Position numbers and translations under genes: made by a program. The notes beneath the pieces were generated by a model. The model was given only the letters and a program-made list of their open reading frames with translations, was not told where the DNA came from and did not search any database. A DNA stretch of 64,000 nucleotides from Bacillota bacterium. GTDB taxonomy: Bacteria; Bacillota; Clostridia; Oscillospirales; Acutalibacteraceae. Shown in pieces: positions 15,044 to 23,834 of the stretch (the first letter of the stretch is position 1; each line of letters begins with the position of its first letter). The DNA is taken from assembly GCA_023390175.1 (NCBI GenBank), contig JAEWDK010000015.1, positions 293,155 through 357,154 on the forward strand. Direction: 5' to 3'.

Positions 15044-17503
15044 GTGCAAGAAAAAATATATCGTGTTACAGGCATGTCGTGCGCTTCCTGCGCCGCACAC
15101 GCACAAAAGGCCGCGGCAAAAATGGACGGTGTGGAAGCATGCGATGTAAATATTGCAACCGAAAAAATGCGTATTCGTTACGACGAAAACAAGGTAACTT
15201 TTCCGCTGCTGCAAAAGTCCGTGGAGGACGCGGGTTACGGTTTGGAGGAAGAACAAGCCGCGAAGCGGGCGGAGCTTGCCATTGAGGGCATGACCTGTGC
15301 CTCCTGTTCCGCCGCCGTGGAACGCTCGGTAAAAAAGCTGAAGGGAATAAAGTCCGTTCAGGTAAATCTTGCAACCAACCAGGGCAGCTTTGAATACGAC
15401 CCCGCCGTGCTGAAGCTTTCCCAAATCAAAGCCGCTATTTCCGACGCAGGCTATACCCCAAAGGATATTGATTTTGGCGCTTCCCGCGACGCGGAAGAGG
15501 AAAAGCGCGGCCGCGAGCTGAAAAAAATGAAGCTGCGCCTGATTACGGCAGCTGTTTTCGCTCTGCCCGAGCTTTACATTGCCATGTCGCACATGATTTC
15601 GGCGCTGGGGCTGCCGCTTCCGCAGTTTATGAGCCCCCACTCATTCCCGCTCGTTTTTGCATTGGTTCAATTTTTGCTTACCGTTCCTGTCATTGCGGCG
15701 GGCAGCCGGTTTTTCCGTGTTGGGTTTAAGTCGCTGCTGAAAGGCGCGCCGAATATGGATACCCTTGTTGCAATCGGCACAGGCAGCGCATTTCTTTACA
15801 GCACCTTTGCCATGGTGATGATTTACCTTGGGGATTTCTCCTTCGCAAAGTCCCTTTATTTTGAATCCGCCGCCGTGGTAATTACTTTGGTTATGGTCGG
15901 CAAATATTTGGAGGCGGTCAGCAAAGGAAAAACTTCCGAAGCAATTAAAAAGCTGATGAGCCTTGCCCCGAAAACCGCGATTGTGGTAAAGGACGGCGCG
16001 GAACTGGAAGTTCCCGTGGAAGAAGTCGAGGTTGGCGATATCGTACTGGTCCGCCCGGGCACATCCATCCCGGTGGACGGTGTTGTAACGGAAGGAATCT
16101 CCTCCGTGGATGAGTCGATGCTCACCGGTGAAAGCCTCCCGGTGGAAAAGCAGCCGGACGCTCCGGTTACCGGCGGCAGCATGAACGGCGAGGGTCTGCT
16201 TCGCTTCCGTGTAACAAAGGTCGGAACGGACACTGCTTTGTCCAAAATTATCCGCCTTGTGGAAGACGCGCAAAGTAAAAAAGCGCCCATTGCCAAGCTT
16301 GCAGACATTGTATCCGGGTACTTCGTCCCGGTTGTTATCGGTATTGCGTTCCTTACTGCAATTGCATGGGCGCTGGCGGGGAAAGATTTCAATTTCGTGC
16401 TGACCAGCTTTGTTTCCGTCATGGTCATTGCCTGCCCCTGCGCGCTGGGGCTTGCGACCCCTACCGCCATTATGGTGGGCACCGGCAAGGGGGCCGAGCT
16501 TGGCGTGCTGATTAAGGGCGGCGAAGCGCTGGAAACCGCACATAAAATCAATACGGTTGTTCTTGACAAAACCGGCACCATCACCGAAGGAAAACCGGAA
16601 TTAACCGATATTAAACCGTATTCCAAATGGGAAGCCTCCGAATTGCTCCTGCTGGGCGCATCCGCCGAACGCGGCTCCGAGCACCCCATTGCCCGGGCAA
16701 TTGTGGAGGGCGCTCAAAAGCAGGGATTGTCCCTTGTTGAACCGGAAGAATTCAAAGCGGTGCCCGGGCGCGGAATCGACGCTTCCGTTCAAGGAAAACG
16801 CGTTTTGGCGGGCAACATTAAGCTGATGCAGGAAAACGGCATTGACGCTTCCGGTGCGGAAAAAGACGCCGCAGATATCTCCGCCAGGGGCAGAACATTA
16901 ATGTATGTCGCTGTGGACGGGGTTCTTGCCGGGCTGATGGCCGCCGCCGACACGGTAAAACCGACCAGCAAGCAGGCAATTCAAAAGCTAAAGCGCCTTG
17001 GCATTGAGGTGGTTATGATTACCGGTGACAATGCCAGCACTGCCGCGGCAATTGCGCAGGAGGTTGAAATTGACCGGGTATTGTCCGACGTACTTCCGCA
17101 GGATAAGGCGGGCGAAGTGCAAAAGCTTCAGCAGAGCGGCAGAAAAGTCGCCATGGTGGGCGACGGAATCAACGATGCGCCTGCTTTGGTGCAGGCGGAT
17201 ATCGGCATGGCGATTGGCACCGGCACCGATGTTGCCGTGGAATCCGCCGATATTGTGCTGATGCGCGGCGACCTGAACGAAGTTCCTGTGGCGGTCGCGC
17301 TGAGCCGTGCAACCATCCGCAATATCAAGCAGAATCTTTTCTGGGCATTTGTTTATAATTTGGCTGGCATTCCGCTGGCCGCGGGTGTATTCTATCTGTT
17401 CGGCGGCCCGCTGCTCGACCCGATTTTCGCGGGCGCGGCGATGGCGCTCAGCTCCGTGTCCGTTGTATCCAACGCGCTCCGGCTGAAACGTTTTAAAAGC
17501 TGA
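15044..17503 (+). CDS. copA: Copper-exporting P1B-type ATPase CopA
   Basis: An 819-residue P-type ATPase with two N-terminal HMA domains (GMSCASC with Cys13/Cys16; GMTCASC with Cys85/Cys88), eight predicted membrane segments, the copper-channel CPC motif (Cys464-Pro-Cys466), the phosphorylated Asp508 in DKTGT, the nucleotide-binding His in SEHPIA, and the hinge GDGINDAPAL. This is the Cu(I) exporter signature. GTG at 15044 is the start; a GGAG lies about 10 bases upstream. It follows the metal-binding genes at 12923 and 13490 and precedes a lipoprotein and a two-component system. Confidence 0.96.
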   Translation: MQEKIYRVTGMSCASCAAHAQKAAAKMDGVEACDVNIATEKMRIRYDENKVTFPLLQKSVEDAGYGLEEEQAAKRAELAIEGMTCASCSAAVERSVKKLKGIKSVQVNLATNQGSFEYDPAVLKLSQIKAAISDAGYTPKDIDFGASRDAEEEKRGRELKKMKLRLITAAVFALPELYIAMSHMISALGLPLPQFMSPHSFPLVFALVQFLLTVPVIAAGSRFFRVGFKSLLKGAPNMDTLVAIGTGSAFLYSTFAMVMIYLGDFSFAKSLYFESAAVVITLVMVGKYLEAVSKGKTSEAIKKLMSLAPKTAIVVKDGAELEVPVEEVEVGDIVLVRPGTSIPVDGVVTEGISSVDESMLTGESLPVEKQPDAPVTGGSMNGEGLLRFRVTKVGTDTALSKIIRLVEDAQSKKAPIAKLADIVSGYFVPVVIGIAFLTAIAWALAGKDFNFVLTSFVSVMVIACPCALGLATPTAIMVGTGKGAELGVLIKGGEALETAHKINTVVLDKTGTITEGKPELTDIKPYSKWEASELLLLGASAERGSEHPIARAIVEGAQKQGLSLVEPEEFKAVPGRGIDASVQGKRVLAGNIKLMQENGIDASGAEKDAADISARGRTLMYVAVDGVLAGLMAAADTVKPTSKQAIQKLKRLGIEVVMITGDNASTAAAIAQEVEIDRVLSDVLPQDKAGEVQKLQQSGRKVAMVGDGINDAPALVQADIGMAIGTGTDVAVESADIVLMRGDLNEVPVAVALSRATIRNIKQNLFWAFVYNLAGIPLAAGVFYLFGGPLLDPIFAGAAMALSSVSVVSNALRLKRFKS

Positions 17504-17568
17504 TTCCTGCGACTGAAAACCGTGCTTTGAACCGTGGTTTACTTTGAAAAAATAATGGAGGAAGACAC

Positions 17569-18213
17569 ATGAAAAAACTCGTCGCGGCGGTGCTGTCACT
17601 CGCTCTTGCCGCCGCCCTTTTTACGGGCTGTGCCGCAACCGATGTTGTGCTGAAATACAGTCACAGCTCTTTTGAAAATATTGTCAAGTCGTTCCCCGGA
17701 ATCGTAAAGGAAGATCAAAATAACAATTATATTATTACCGCAGACAAGGAAACGCTGCTCAAAGTCAGCAAGGACTATTCCGTTTCCGACGAGGACATTG
17801 TCCTTTCCACCCCGCTGCAGCCTTTTGTGAAAGCCGGGCTGGACGTTACAAAGCTGGGAAAGGGCTACAAGGCGGACGACGCCAGCCTGTACCTGATTAC
17901 CGATTTCGGCAAGGGCACCGGCAAGTCGGTTTCCCCCGCGCAGGCGCTGTTTGAAAGCGTGACCTATGACCGTAAGGCGCTCACCTACCATCAGGAGCTT
18001 GACCACTACGGCATTGTGCTGAACGGAGGAAAATTTGAATTCGCGAAAAACTACAAAACGAACGACAAAGATATTGTTTATGTCATTGCGGCAAAGCCGC
18101 TTCGTGACATCGGCGTAAATGTTGAAAAAATCGACGGCTGGGTGTTTAAAACCATGAAGGATGATTCGGGAAAAGATGTGGATGTACTTTTAAAACCATT
18201 TAATTTAGCGTAA
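17569..18213 (+). CDS. Unknown lipoprotein in the copper block
   Basis: A 214-residue lipoprotein: signal peptide with lipobox LFTGC (lipidated Cys21), then a soluble domain with two similar halves visible as xYxxxDxDIVxxxAxxPL (around KDYSVSDEDIVLSTPLQPF and KTNDKDIVYVIAAKPL). No family recognised and no metal-binding Cys or His clusters apart from a few His residues. A GGAGGA site precedes the ATG. Lying 65 bp after copA and 42 bp before the response regulator, it may be an accessory or sensed component of the envelope stress system. Confidence 0.75.
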   Translation: MKKLVAAVLSLALAAALFTGCAATDVVLKYSHSSFENIVKSFPGIVKEDQNNNYIITADKETLLKVSKDYSVSDEDIVLSTPLQPFVKAGLDVTKLGKGYKADDASLYLITDFGKGTGKSVSPAQALFESVTYDRKALTYHQELDHYGIVLNGGKFEFAKNYKTNDKDIVYVIAAKPLRDIGVNVEKIDGWVFKTMKDDSGKDVDVLLKPFNLA

Positions 18214-18254
18214 AATAGAAGAAGAAATTTTACCGGATGAAATGGGGAAACAAA

Positions 18255-18950
18255 ATGGCAAACAAGACAGTCCTTGTAGTGGACGACGAACCGAAAATCG
18301 TGGAAATCATAAAATCTTATCTTGAAAAAAGCGGTTATGAAGCGGCGTGCGCCTACGACGGCACGGGTGCGCTTGCCCTGTTTGACCAGTGTTCCCCTAT
18401 TATGGTGCTGCTGGATTTGATGCTGCCCGGCATTTCGGGCGAAGATGTCTGCCGGGCGATTCGGAAAAAATCCCGGGTTCCCATTATTATGCTTACCGCC
18501 AAAGCTAGTGAGGACAGTATGCTCGAGGGCCTGGGCATCGGCGCGGACGACTACATGACCAAGCCGTTCAGCCCGCGTGTGCTGATGGCGAAAATTGAGG
18601 CGGTGCTTCGCCGCGTTTCCGCGGAGGCGGTTCCGCTTTCCGATGAAATGCATTTTAACAACGGAGATTTGGTAATCGACAGCCTGCGCCATGAGGTACG
18701 GAAAGCGGGGGAACGCGTTTCGCTGACCCCGAATGAGTATAACATCTTATTTACAATGGCGAAGTACCCCACCAAGGTTTTTACGAGGGATGAATTGATT
18801 TCCCTTGCGCTTGGCGATACGTACGAAGGGTTTGACCGCGTAATTGACACGCACATTAAAAACTTAAGGCAAAAAATCGAGGATGATTCAAGGAATCCGG
18901 GCTATCTTCTTACCGTTCACGGAGTCGGATATTCGTTCGGCGGCAGATAA
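18255..18950 (+). CDS. OmpR/PhoB-family response regulator
   Basis: A 231-residue regulator: receiver domain with acidic pocket Asp10/Asp11, phosphorylated Asp54 (VLLDLMLPG), Thr in MLTAKA and Lys103 in YMTKPF, followed by a winged-helix DNA-binding domain (about 130-230) with LTPNEYNILF and VIDTHIKNLRQKI. I prefer ATG 18255, preceded by TGGGGAAACAA, to ATG 18237, which has no ribosome site. Its partner kinase is at 19068. Position beside copA suggests, but does not prove, control of copper genes. Confidence 0.92.
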   Translation: MANKTVLVVDDEPKIVEIIKSYLEKSGYEAACAYDGTGALALFDQCSPIMVLLDLMLPGISGEDVCRAIRKKSRVPIIMLTAKASEDSMLEGLGIGADDYMTKPFSPRVLMAKIEAVLRRVSAEAVPLSDEMHFNNGDLVIDSLRHEVRKAGERVSLTPNEYNILFTMAKYPTKVFTRDELISLALGDTYEGFDRVIDTHIKNLRQKIEDDSRNPGYLLTVHGVGYSFGGR

Positions 18951-19067
18951 TGCAGCCGCATTGGGCAGGCTGAGTGATTTCAGTCCGCCCAGTGCGGCAT
19001 TTTACCGTTTTATCCGTGATTCATCCGTTTGGCGATATTAAAACTCTCAGAAGGAGGGAAACAAAAC

Positions 19068-20471
19068 ATGAGAAAATATCCTTTAAAATTAAAACTCTCC
19101 CTGTCCTATGCCGTGGTCGCACTGCTGCTGGTCGCTTCCGTAAGCCTGGTTTCCAACCTGTTTTTCAGGAGCCAGTTTGAGCAGTACATGATTCGGCAGC
19201 AGGAGCTGAAAAACGAGGAAATTGTTTCCCAAATTGAGCAGCAGTACACCAAGGATACGCCAAAGCAACGGAACCAGGCGCTTGAAACCATTGGGGTCAG
19301 CGCTTTGGAACGGGGACTGATTTTGAAAGTCAGCGACCAGTCCGGTGCGGTTCTGTGGGATGCAACCGTACACAACAACGGCTTTTGCCGCCAGATGCTT
19401 GAAAACATGGCCAGCGAAATGCAGAGCCGTTCCCCAAATTTCAAAGGCGCTTATGAAGAAAAAGCCTATCCCCTTTTGGTTGGGGCCATAAAACAGGGTA
19501 CAGTCAGCGTGGGGTATTACGGCCCGTTTTATTACAGCGCCAACGATGCCGATTTTATTAACACGCTGAACCAAGTGCTGATCGGGATTGGATTCGGCTC
19601 GCTGCTGCTGGCGATTCTGCTCGGCATCTTCATGGCAAGAAGAATCAGCAACCCGATTGCGCGGGTTATTACCGCAGCTGAAAACATTGCAAAGGGCAAC
19701 TATCAGGATAAAATCCACACCGCCTCCAACACATTGGAATTGGATCGGCTCACAGCCTCCATCAACAGTTTGTCGAGTGAACTGGAAAATCAGGAAACGC
19801 TCAGAAAACGCCTTACAACGGACATTGCGCATGAACTGCGCACGCCGCTTGCCGCCCTGCAGGGTAACGTAGAAGCCTTAATTGACGGGATTTGGGAACC
19901 GAACAAAGAACGGTTTGAAAGCTGCCATGAGGAAATTTTAAGGCTGAACCGGCTGGTGATGGATTTGGAGCGCCTTACCCAGCTGGAGGATGAAAACACC
20001 TCTTTAAACCTGACCACGGTTCATTTAAATGAGCTGGCAAACAAGGTGGTAAAAACCTTTGAGGCAGATTTATTAAAAAAGCAAATTCACGCCTGTGTCG
20101 CCGGGGAACCCGTTTTTCTGGAAGGCGACAACGACAAGTTAAGAAGGGTGTTCGTAAACCTAATTTCCAACAGTGTAAAATACACGCCGGACGGCGGCAG
20201 GATTGACGTGAAGCTTTCCAAAGACACGGGCACGGCGGTCATTGAAATTTCAGACAGCGGTACGGGAATATCAAAAGAGGATCTTCCGTTTATTTTTGAA
20301 CGGTTTTACCGCACGGATAAATCCCGGAGCAGCCAATCGGGCGGTTCCGGAATCGGCCTTACCATCGTAAAGAAGATTGTTGAACTGCACCGCGGAAAAA
20401 TTACAGCGGAAAGCGAACTGGGCAGGGGTACAAAAATACGCATTGTACTGCCCCTTCTCCTGACGGAGTAA
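19068..20471 (+). CDS. Sensor histidine kinase, HAMP-HisKA type
   Basis: A 467-residue membrane kinase: membrane segment near 10-30, an extracellular region of about 130 residues, second segment near 165-187, HAMP linker (ARRISNPIARVITAAENIAKG), HisKA helix with His255 in DIAHELRTP, and the ATP-binding domain with N, G1 (DSGTGI), F and G2 (GSGIGL) boxes. ATG 19068 is chosen because AAGGAGGG lies 8 bases upstream, removing 13 residues from the longest frame. It phosphorylates the regulator encoded 117 bp upstream. The extracellular sensor shows no obvious metal-binding cluster, so the signal is unknown. Confidence 0.92.
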   Translation: MRKYPLKLKLSLSYAVVALLLVASVSLVSNLFFRSQFEQYMIRQQELKNEEIVSQIEQQYTKDTPKQRNQALETIGVSALERGLILKVSDQSGAVLWDATVHNNGFCRQMLENMASEMQSRSPNFKGAYEEKAYPLLVGAIKQGTVSVGYYGPFYYSANDADFINTLNQVLIGIGFGSLLLAILLGIFMARRISNPIARVITAAENIAKGNYQDKIHTASNTLELDRLTASINSLSSELENQETLRKRLTTDIAHELRTPLAALQGNVEALIDGIWEPNKERFESCHEEILRLNRLVMDLERLTQLEDENTSLNLTTVHLNELANKVVKTFEADLLKKQIHACVAGEPVFLEGDNDKLRRVFVNLISNSVKYTPDGGRIDVKLSKDTGTAVIEISDSGTGISKEDLPFIFERFYRTDKSRSSQSGGSGIGLTIVKKIVELHRGKITAESELGRGTKIRIVLPLLLTE

Positions 20472-20526
20472 ACGGCTAAACCTTCGGCTTTTGGGAATAC
20501 TATGAAAAAAGCTGAAAGGTTGTGGT

Positions 20527-21426
20527 ATGAAAATGCCGGAAGCAAAAAGTCCCTATCAGGATGCCCCCGCGAGTACGCCGACATCCTTCCCCGCACAGCA
20601 CCAGAATGAGCAGCCCGGTTCCCAGCAGCAAATGAATCCCGTTCCAGTGACGGACAACCCCTCCTATCGCGGCTGCGGAAAGCTGGAAAATAAAATTGCG
20701 ATTATAACCGGCGGCGACAGCGGAATCGGTCAGGCGGCCGCCGTGGCTTTTGCAAAAGAAGGCGCGGATATTGTTGCCGCCTTTTACAGCGAGCAGGAAG
20801 ACGCCCAAAAAACGGTTGAACTGGTTCAGGCGGCGGGGAAACGGTGTGTTATTGTAAAATGCGACTTAAAGCAGGAAGCCTGCGCACAGCAGGTGGTGGA
20901 AATTGCAATGCGGGAATTCGGCCACATTAATATCCTGGTTAATAATATTGCCGTGCAGTACCCGCAGAACAAGCTGGCGGACATTACCGCGCAGCAGCTG
21001 AACGAAACCTTTGCGACCAATATTATCAGTTTTTTCTATATGACAAAAGCGGTTATGCCGCACTTGAGCGCCGGCTCTTCCATAATCAACACAACCTCCG
21101 TTACCGCGTATGAGGGCAGCCCCACACTGCTTGATTATTCCGCTACAAAGGGCGCCATTGTTTCCTTTACCCGTTCCCTGGCCCTGTCGGTTGCGGCGGA
21201 CGGAATCCGTGTAAATGCGGTCGCCCCCGGCCCGGTTTGGACACCGCTCATCCCCGCAAGCTTTGACGAGCAAAAGGTGGTGCAGTTCGGCAAGGATGTT
21301 CCCTTCGGGCGCGCGGCACAGCCGTTTGAACTGGCCCCGGCGTATGTTTACCTGGCCAGCGAGGATTCCGCGTTTGTAACAGGGCAGGTTCTCCATGTGA
21401 ACGGCGGCGTCATTACGGGTTCATAA
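20527..21426 (+). CDS. SDR-family oxidoreductase, stress-protein 39 type
   Basis: A 299-residue short-chain dehydrogenase with the long Pro/Gln-rich N-terminal extension (about 1-45) typical of the YdaD/YhxC/GSP39 group. Seen: NAD(P)-binding TGGDSGIGQA, the NNI motif, catalytic Ser in TTSVTAY and Tyr-x-x-x-Lys in YSATKG. Substrate unknown; relatives are general-stress proteins. It begins 55 bp after the histidine kinase, so it may be co-transcribed with it, and it ends at a strong terminator. Confidence 0.88.
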   Translation: MKMPEAKSPYQDAPASTPTSFPAQHQNEQPGSQQQMNPVPVTDNPSYRGCGKLENKIAIITGGDSGIGQAAAVAFAKEGADIVAAFYSEQEDAQKTVELVQAAGKRCVIVKCDLKQEACAQQVVEIAMREFGHINILVNNIAVQYPQNKLADITAQQLNETFATNIISFFYMTKAVMPHLSAGSSIINTTSVTAYEGSPTLLDYSATKGAIVSFTRSLALSVAADGIRVNAVAPGPVWTPLIPASFDEQKVVQFGKDVPFGRAAQPFELAPAYVYLASEDSAFVTGQVLHVNGGVITGS

Positions 21427-21443
21427 TTATAATTCAAATCACA

Positions 21444-21495
21444 AAAAAGCAGACAGCCCTTTCACCAAACGGGAAAGCAAAGCTGCCTGCTTTTT
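21444..21495. terminator. Bidirectional terminator
   Basis: AAAAAGCAG-A-CAGC pairs with GCTG-C-CTGCTTTTT, one mismatch, between the convergent SDR and flavodoxin-like genes. Both strands have T-tails. Confidence 0.85.
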
Positions 21496-21527
21496 CTATA
21501 TTGCGTTTATTCCACTGCGCGGAAGCT

Positions 21528-22157
21528 TTACCGAATAAAATTCGTTCTTTGGCGCTCTTCCTTTTCCGGCAGTACAATGCCGGCTTTTTTGCCCGCTTCA
21601 ATCGATTTTAACAGCCAAGCCATGTTTTTGCCCAAGGTACGCATAATCTGCATGCCCTCCAGGTCCTGTACCACTTCCTGTGGAGTGTTGCCGTGCACCA
21701 TATTCCAGTACTGGGAGGATACCACCGGCATGTTTGCAATGGTAAAATACTTATTCAGCTGGTCAAAAGCCGCTGTTGACCCGCCCCTGCGGCAGCTGAC
21801 GACAGCCGCCCCCGGCTTGTATGAAAACGCAGACCCGCCTGCGTAAAAGCACCGGTCCAAAAAGGAAGTTATTGCGCCGGACGCCGCCGCGTAATGCACC
21901 GGTGAACCAAACAGGAACCCGTCGGCGCTCTGTGCTTTTTCAAGCGCGATATTGACCGTATCGTCATTAAATACACATTTTCCCGCTCCGGTTCTTGAGC
22001 AGTAGCCGCACGCGGTGCATCCCCGTATGGGTTGCTTCCCAACATGAAACAGTTCGGTTTCAATTCCTTCTTTTTCGAGTTCCTTTGCAACTTCACTCAG
22101 CGCGGTGTAAGTGCAGCCCTTTTCCCTCGGACTGCCGTTAATCAGTAAAACCTTCAT
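21528..22157 (-). CDS. Flavodoxin-fold NAD(P)H/FMN reductase (iron-sulfur flavoprotein type)
   Basis: A 209-residue FMN-binding protein: MKVLLINGSPREKGCTYTAL forms the phosphate loop, followed by GCTACGYC with an extra Cys (GKC), typical of Fe-S flavoproteins, then FGSPVHYAAASGAITSFLDRC. ATG 22157 is chosen for its AGGAGGG site. Such proteins shuttle electrons to quinones, oxygen or other acceptors. It lies 27 bp after the aldo/keto reductase stop on the same strand, so the two redox genes form an operon. Confidence 0.88.
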   Translation of the reverse strand: MKVLLINGSPREKGCTYTALSEVAKELEKEGIETELFHVGKQPIRGCTACGYCSRTGAGKCVFNDDTVNIALEKAQSADGFLFGSPVHYAAASGAITSFLDRCFYAGGSAFSYKPGAAVVSCRRGGSTAAFDQLNKYFTIANMPVVSSQYWNMVHGNTPQEVVQDLEGMQIMRTLGKNMAWLLKSIEAGKKAGIVLPEKEERQRTNFIR

Positions 22158-22183
22158 ATCGAACCCTCCTGATAAATTAAAAG

Positions 22184-23374
22184 TTATTTTATTCTCATGA
22201 TTTTTCGAACAATTGCCGTAAGGGGCTTGTAAAGGACGCCCTCCATCTCGCTGCTGACGGTCTGCAGTTCCTGCCTTATCGCTATTTTCTGCGGGCAGTG
22301 GCTTTCGCATTTGCCGCACTTCTTACATTGGGAAGCAACCGCAGGCTTTACCGACAGGGCGCCAAGAGTCTGCATGTATCGGAACCGCGCGGATTTGTCG
22401 GCCATCAGGTACTTGTCGTTGTAGCAGGAAAAACAGCCGGGAATATCCACGCCGGCGGGGCAGGGCATGCAGTACCCGCAGCCGGTGCATGGGATTTTTG
22501 TCTTTTCCCTGATTACTGTTTTCACCCGTTCAAACACACTGAGTTCCTCATCGGAAAGCGAATCCGGCTCCGCGTTGCCGGCAATGCGGATATTTTCAGC
22601 AACCTGTGCTTCGTCGCTCATACCCGACAGCACAACGTTGACCTGCGGATGGTTCCAGATCCAGCGCAGCGCCCATTCGGCAGGGGAGCGGTTTGCGTCA
22701 AAATCCGCAAACGCTTTTTTTACCTGCTCCGGCAGATGCGTAACTAGCTTGCCGCCCCGCAGCGGTTCCATTACGACAACCGGAATTCCAAGGCTTGCCG
22801 CAAGAAGCAGCCCCGACTTTGTCGCCTGATTATTTTCATCCATATAATTATATTGTATTTGGCAAAAATCCCACGGGTAAGCCTTTACAATCAACTCGAA
22901 ATCCGCCTTGCTGCCGTGAAAAGAAAATCCGATATTTTTAACGGTGCCGGCAGCCTTCAGTTCTTCCAGCCATTCCATAACGCCGAGCGCGGCAAGCCGG
23001 TCAAACATCGGCTTATCCGTAAGCATGTGCAGCAGATAATAATCGATGTAATCCGTTTGGAGCCGCTCCAGCTGAGTCGCAAAAATCTTTTTTGCATTTT
23101 CAAGTTTTTTGACCAGAAAGGGCGGGAGCTTGGTTGCTATTTTCACTTTCTCCCGGTAACCGCCGCACAGCGCCTTGCCGAGCAGCAGCTCGCTTTTTCC
23201 GTTCTGATAAATATAGGCGGTATCGAAGTAGTTTACCCCTTCCCCGATTGCGTCGTGTATCATCTGAATGGACCTGGGTTCATCAATTGCGCCGTTTTTC
23301 GTTGGCAGCCGCATGCAGCCGAACCCCAAAATGGAAAGTTCATCGCCGTTTTTACTGTTTATTCTGGTCTTCAT
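22184..23374 (-). CDS. Aldo/keto reductase with C-terminal ferredoxin domain
   Basis: A 396-residue enzyme. Residues 1-280 form an aldo/keto reductase barrel (LGFGCMRLP, YFDTAYIY with the catalytic Tyr, IATKLPP with Lys, LLHML with His). The last 110 residues carry Cys clusters (CTGCGYCMPCPAGV and CKKCGKCESHCPQ), consistent with two 4Fe-4S clusters. This family probably couples ferredoxin to carbonyl reduction. ATG 23374 follows a GGAG ten bases upstream. Operon with the flavodoxin-like gene downstream. Confidence 0.9.
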   Translation of the reverse strand: MKTRINSKNGDELSILGFGCMRLPTKNGAIDEPRSIQMIHDAIGEGVNYFDTAYIYQNGKSELLLGKALCGGYREKVKIATKLPPFLVKKLENAKKIFATQLERLQTDYIDYYLLHMLTDKPMFDRLAALGVMEWLEELKAAGTVKNIGFSFHGSKADFELIVKAYPWDFCQIQYNYMDENNQATKSGLLLAASLGIPVVVMEPLRGGKLVTHLPEQVKKAFADFDANRSPAEWALRWIWNHPQVNVVLSGMSDEAQVAENIRIAGNAEPDSLSDEELSVFERVKTVIREKTKIPCTGCGYCMPCPAGVDIPGCFSCYNDKYLMADKSARFRYMQTLGALSVKPAVASQCKKCGKCESHCPQKIAIRQELQTVSSEMEGVLYKPLTAIVRKIMRIK

Positions 23375-23556
23375 ACGCAAATACTCCAACTTCAATTTAT
23401 AATAGATTCTCAGTTTCCATTACTGATTTATGCAAGGATTAATTTGATTATAATGCTATTTATTCGCAATTACAAGTTGCGTTTTATGAACTTTTTGCAG
23501 CAGTGCGCCGTATAGCACGCGAAACCGCGTTGATGCTGACGATACTCAGGAATTAT

Positions 23557-23587
23557 GGTATAATAACCTCATAGCGGTTATTATACC
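23557..23587. promoter_or_regulatory. Perfect inverted repeat overlapping a -10-like TATAAT
   Basis: GGTATAATAACC and GGTTATTATACC are perfect complements separated by 7 bases. The left arm contains TATAAT (23559-23564). It stands 60 bp before the 60-aa Cys protein gene and could be a repressor operator covering its promoter. Confidence 0.45.
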
Positions 23588-23648
23588 GAACTTTATGTCC
23601 CTCCGACTTCGCCGGTTTTGGGCCGAACCTTAAAGAGGAAGTAATTTT

Positions 23649-23831
23649 ATGAAAAACAAAAAAGAGCAAAAGACGCTGCCGCGCACCTGCCAGACATGTG
23701 AATTTGATTCCGAAGCCATGTGCACCATACATGGCGAGGGCTATAAAAGCAGGGAAACTTCAAACACCTGCAACGACTGGAGCATCAGTTTCGCCGCTTT
23801 TGCAAAGCAGGACAAGAGGAGCAGAAGGTAA
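23649..23831 (+). CDS. 60-aa Cys-rich small protein
   Basis: A tiny basic protein with Cys14, Cys17, Cys25 and Cys41 (RTCQTCEF, MCTIHG, NTCNDW), a pattern able to hold a zinc ion or an iron-sulfur cluster. AGAGGAAG lies before the ATG. The stop codon is only 3 bases from the radical SAM gene, so they are one operon. It could be a small partner, an electron carrier, or a substrate of that enzyme. I do not know a named family. Confidence 0.7.
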   Translation: MKNKKEQKTLPRTCQTCEFDSEAMCTIHGEGYKSRETSNTCNDWSISFAAFAKQDKRSRR

Positions 23832-23834
23832 TTC

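Noticed and set aside
15641..16543. 300-codon minus-strand frame over copA
   Set aside because: Antisense shadow of a clear CopA; rich in Arg, Gly, His and Asn as expected of a reverse reading.
18237..18254. Upstream ATG for the response regulator
   Set aside because: No ribosome site, whereas ATG 18255 has one and gives the usual N-terminus.
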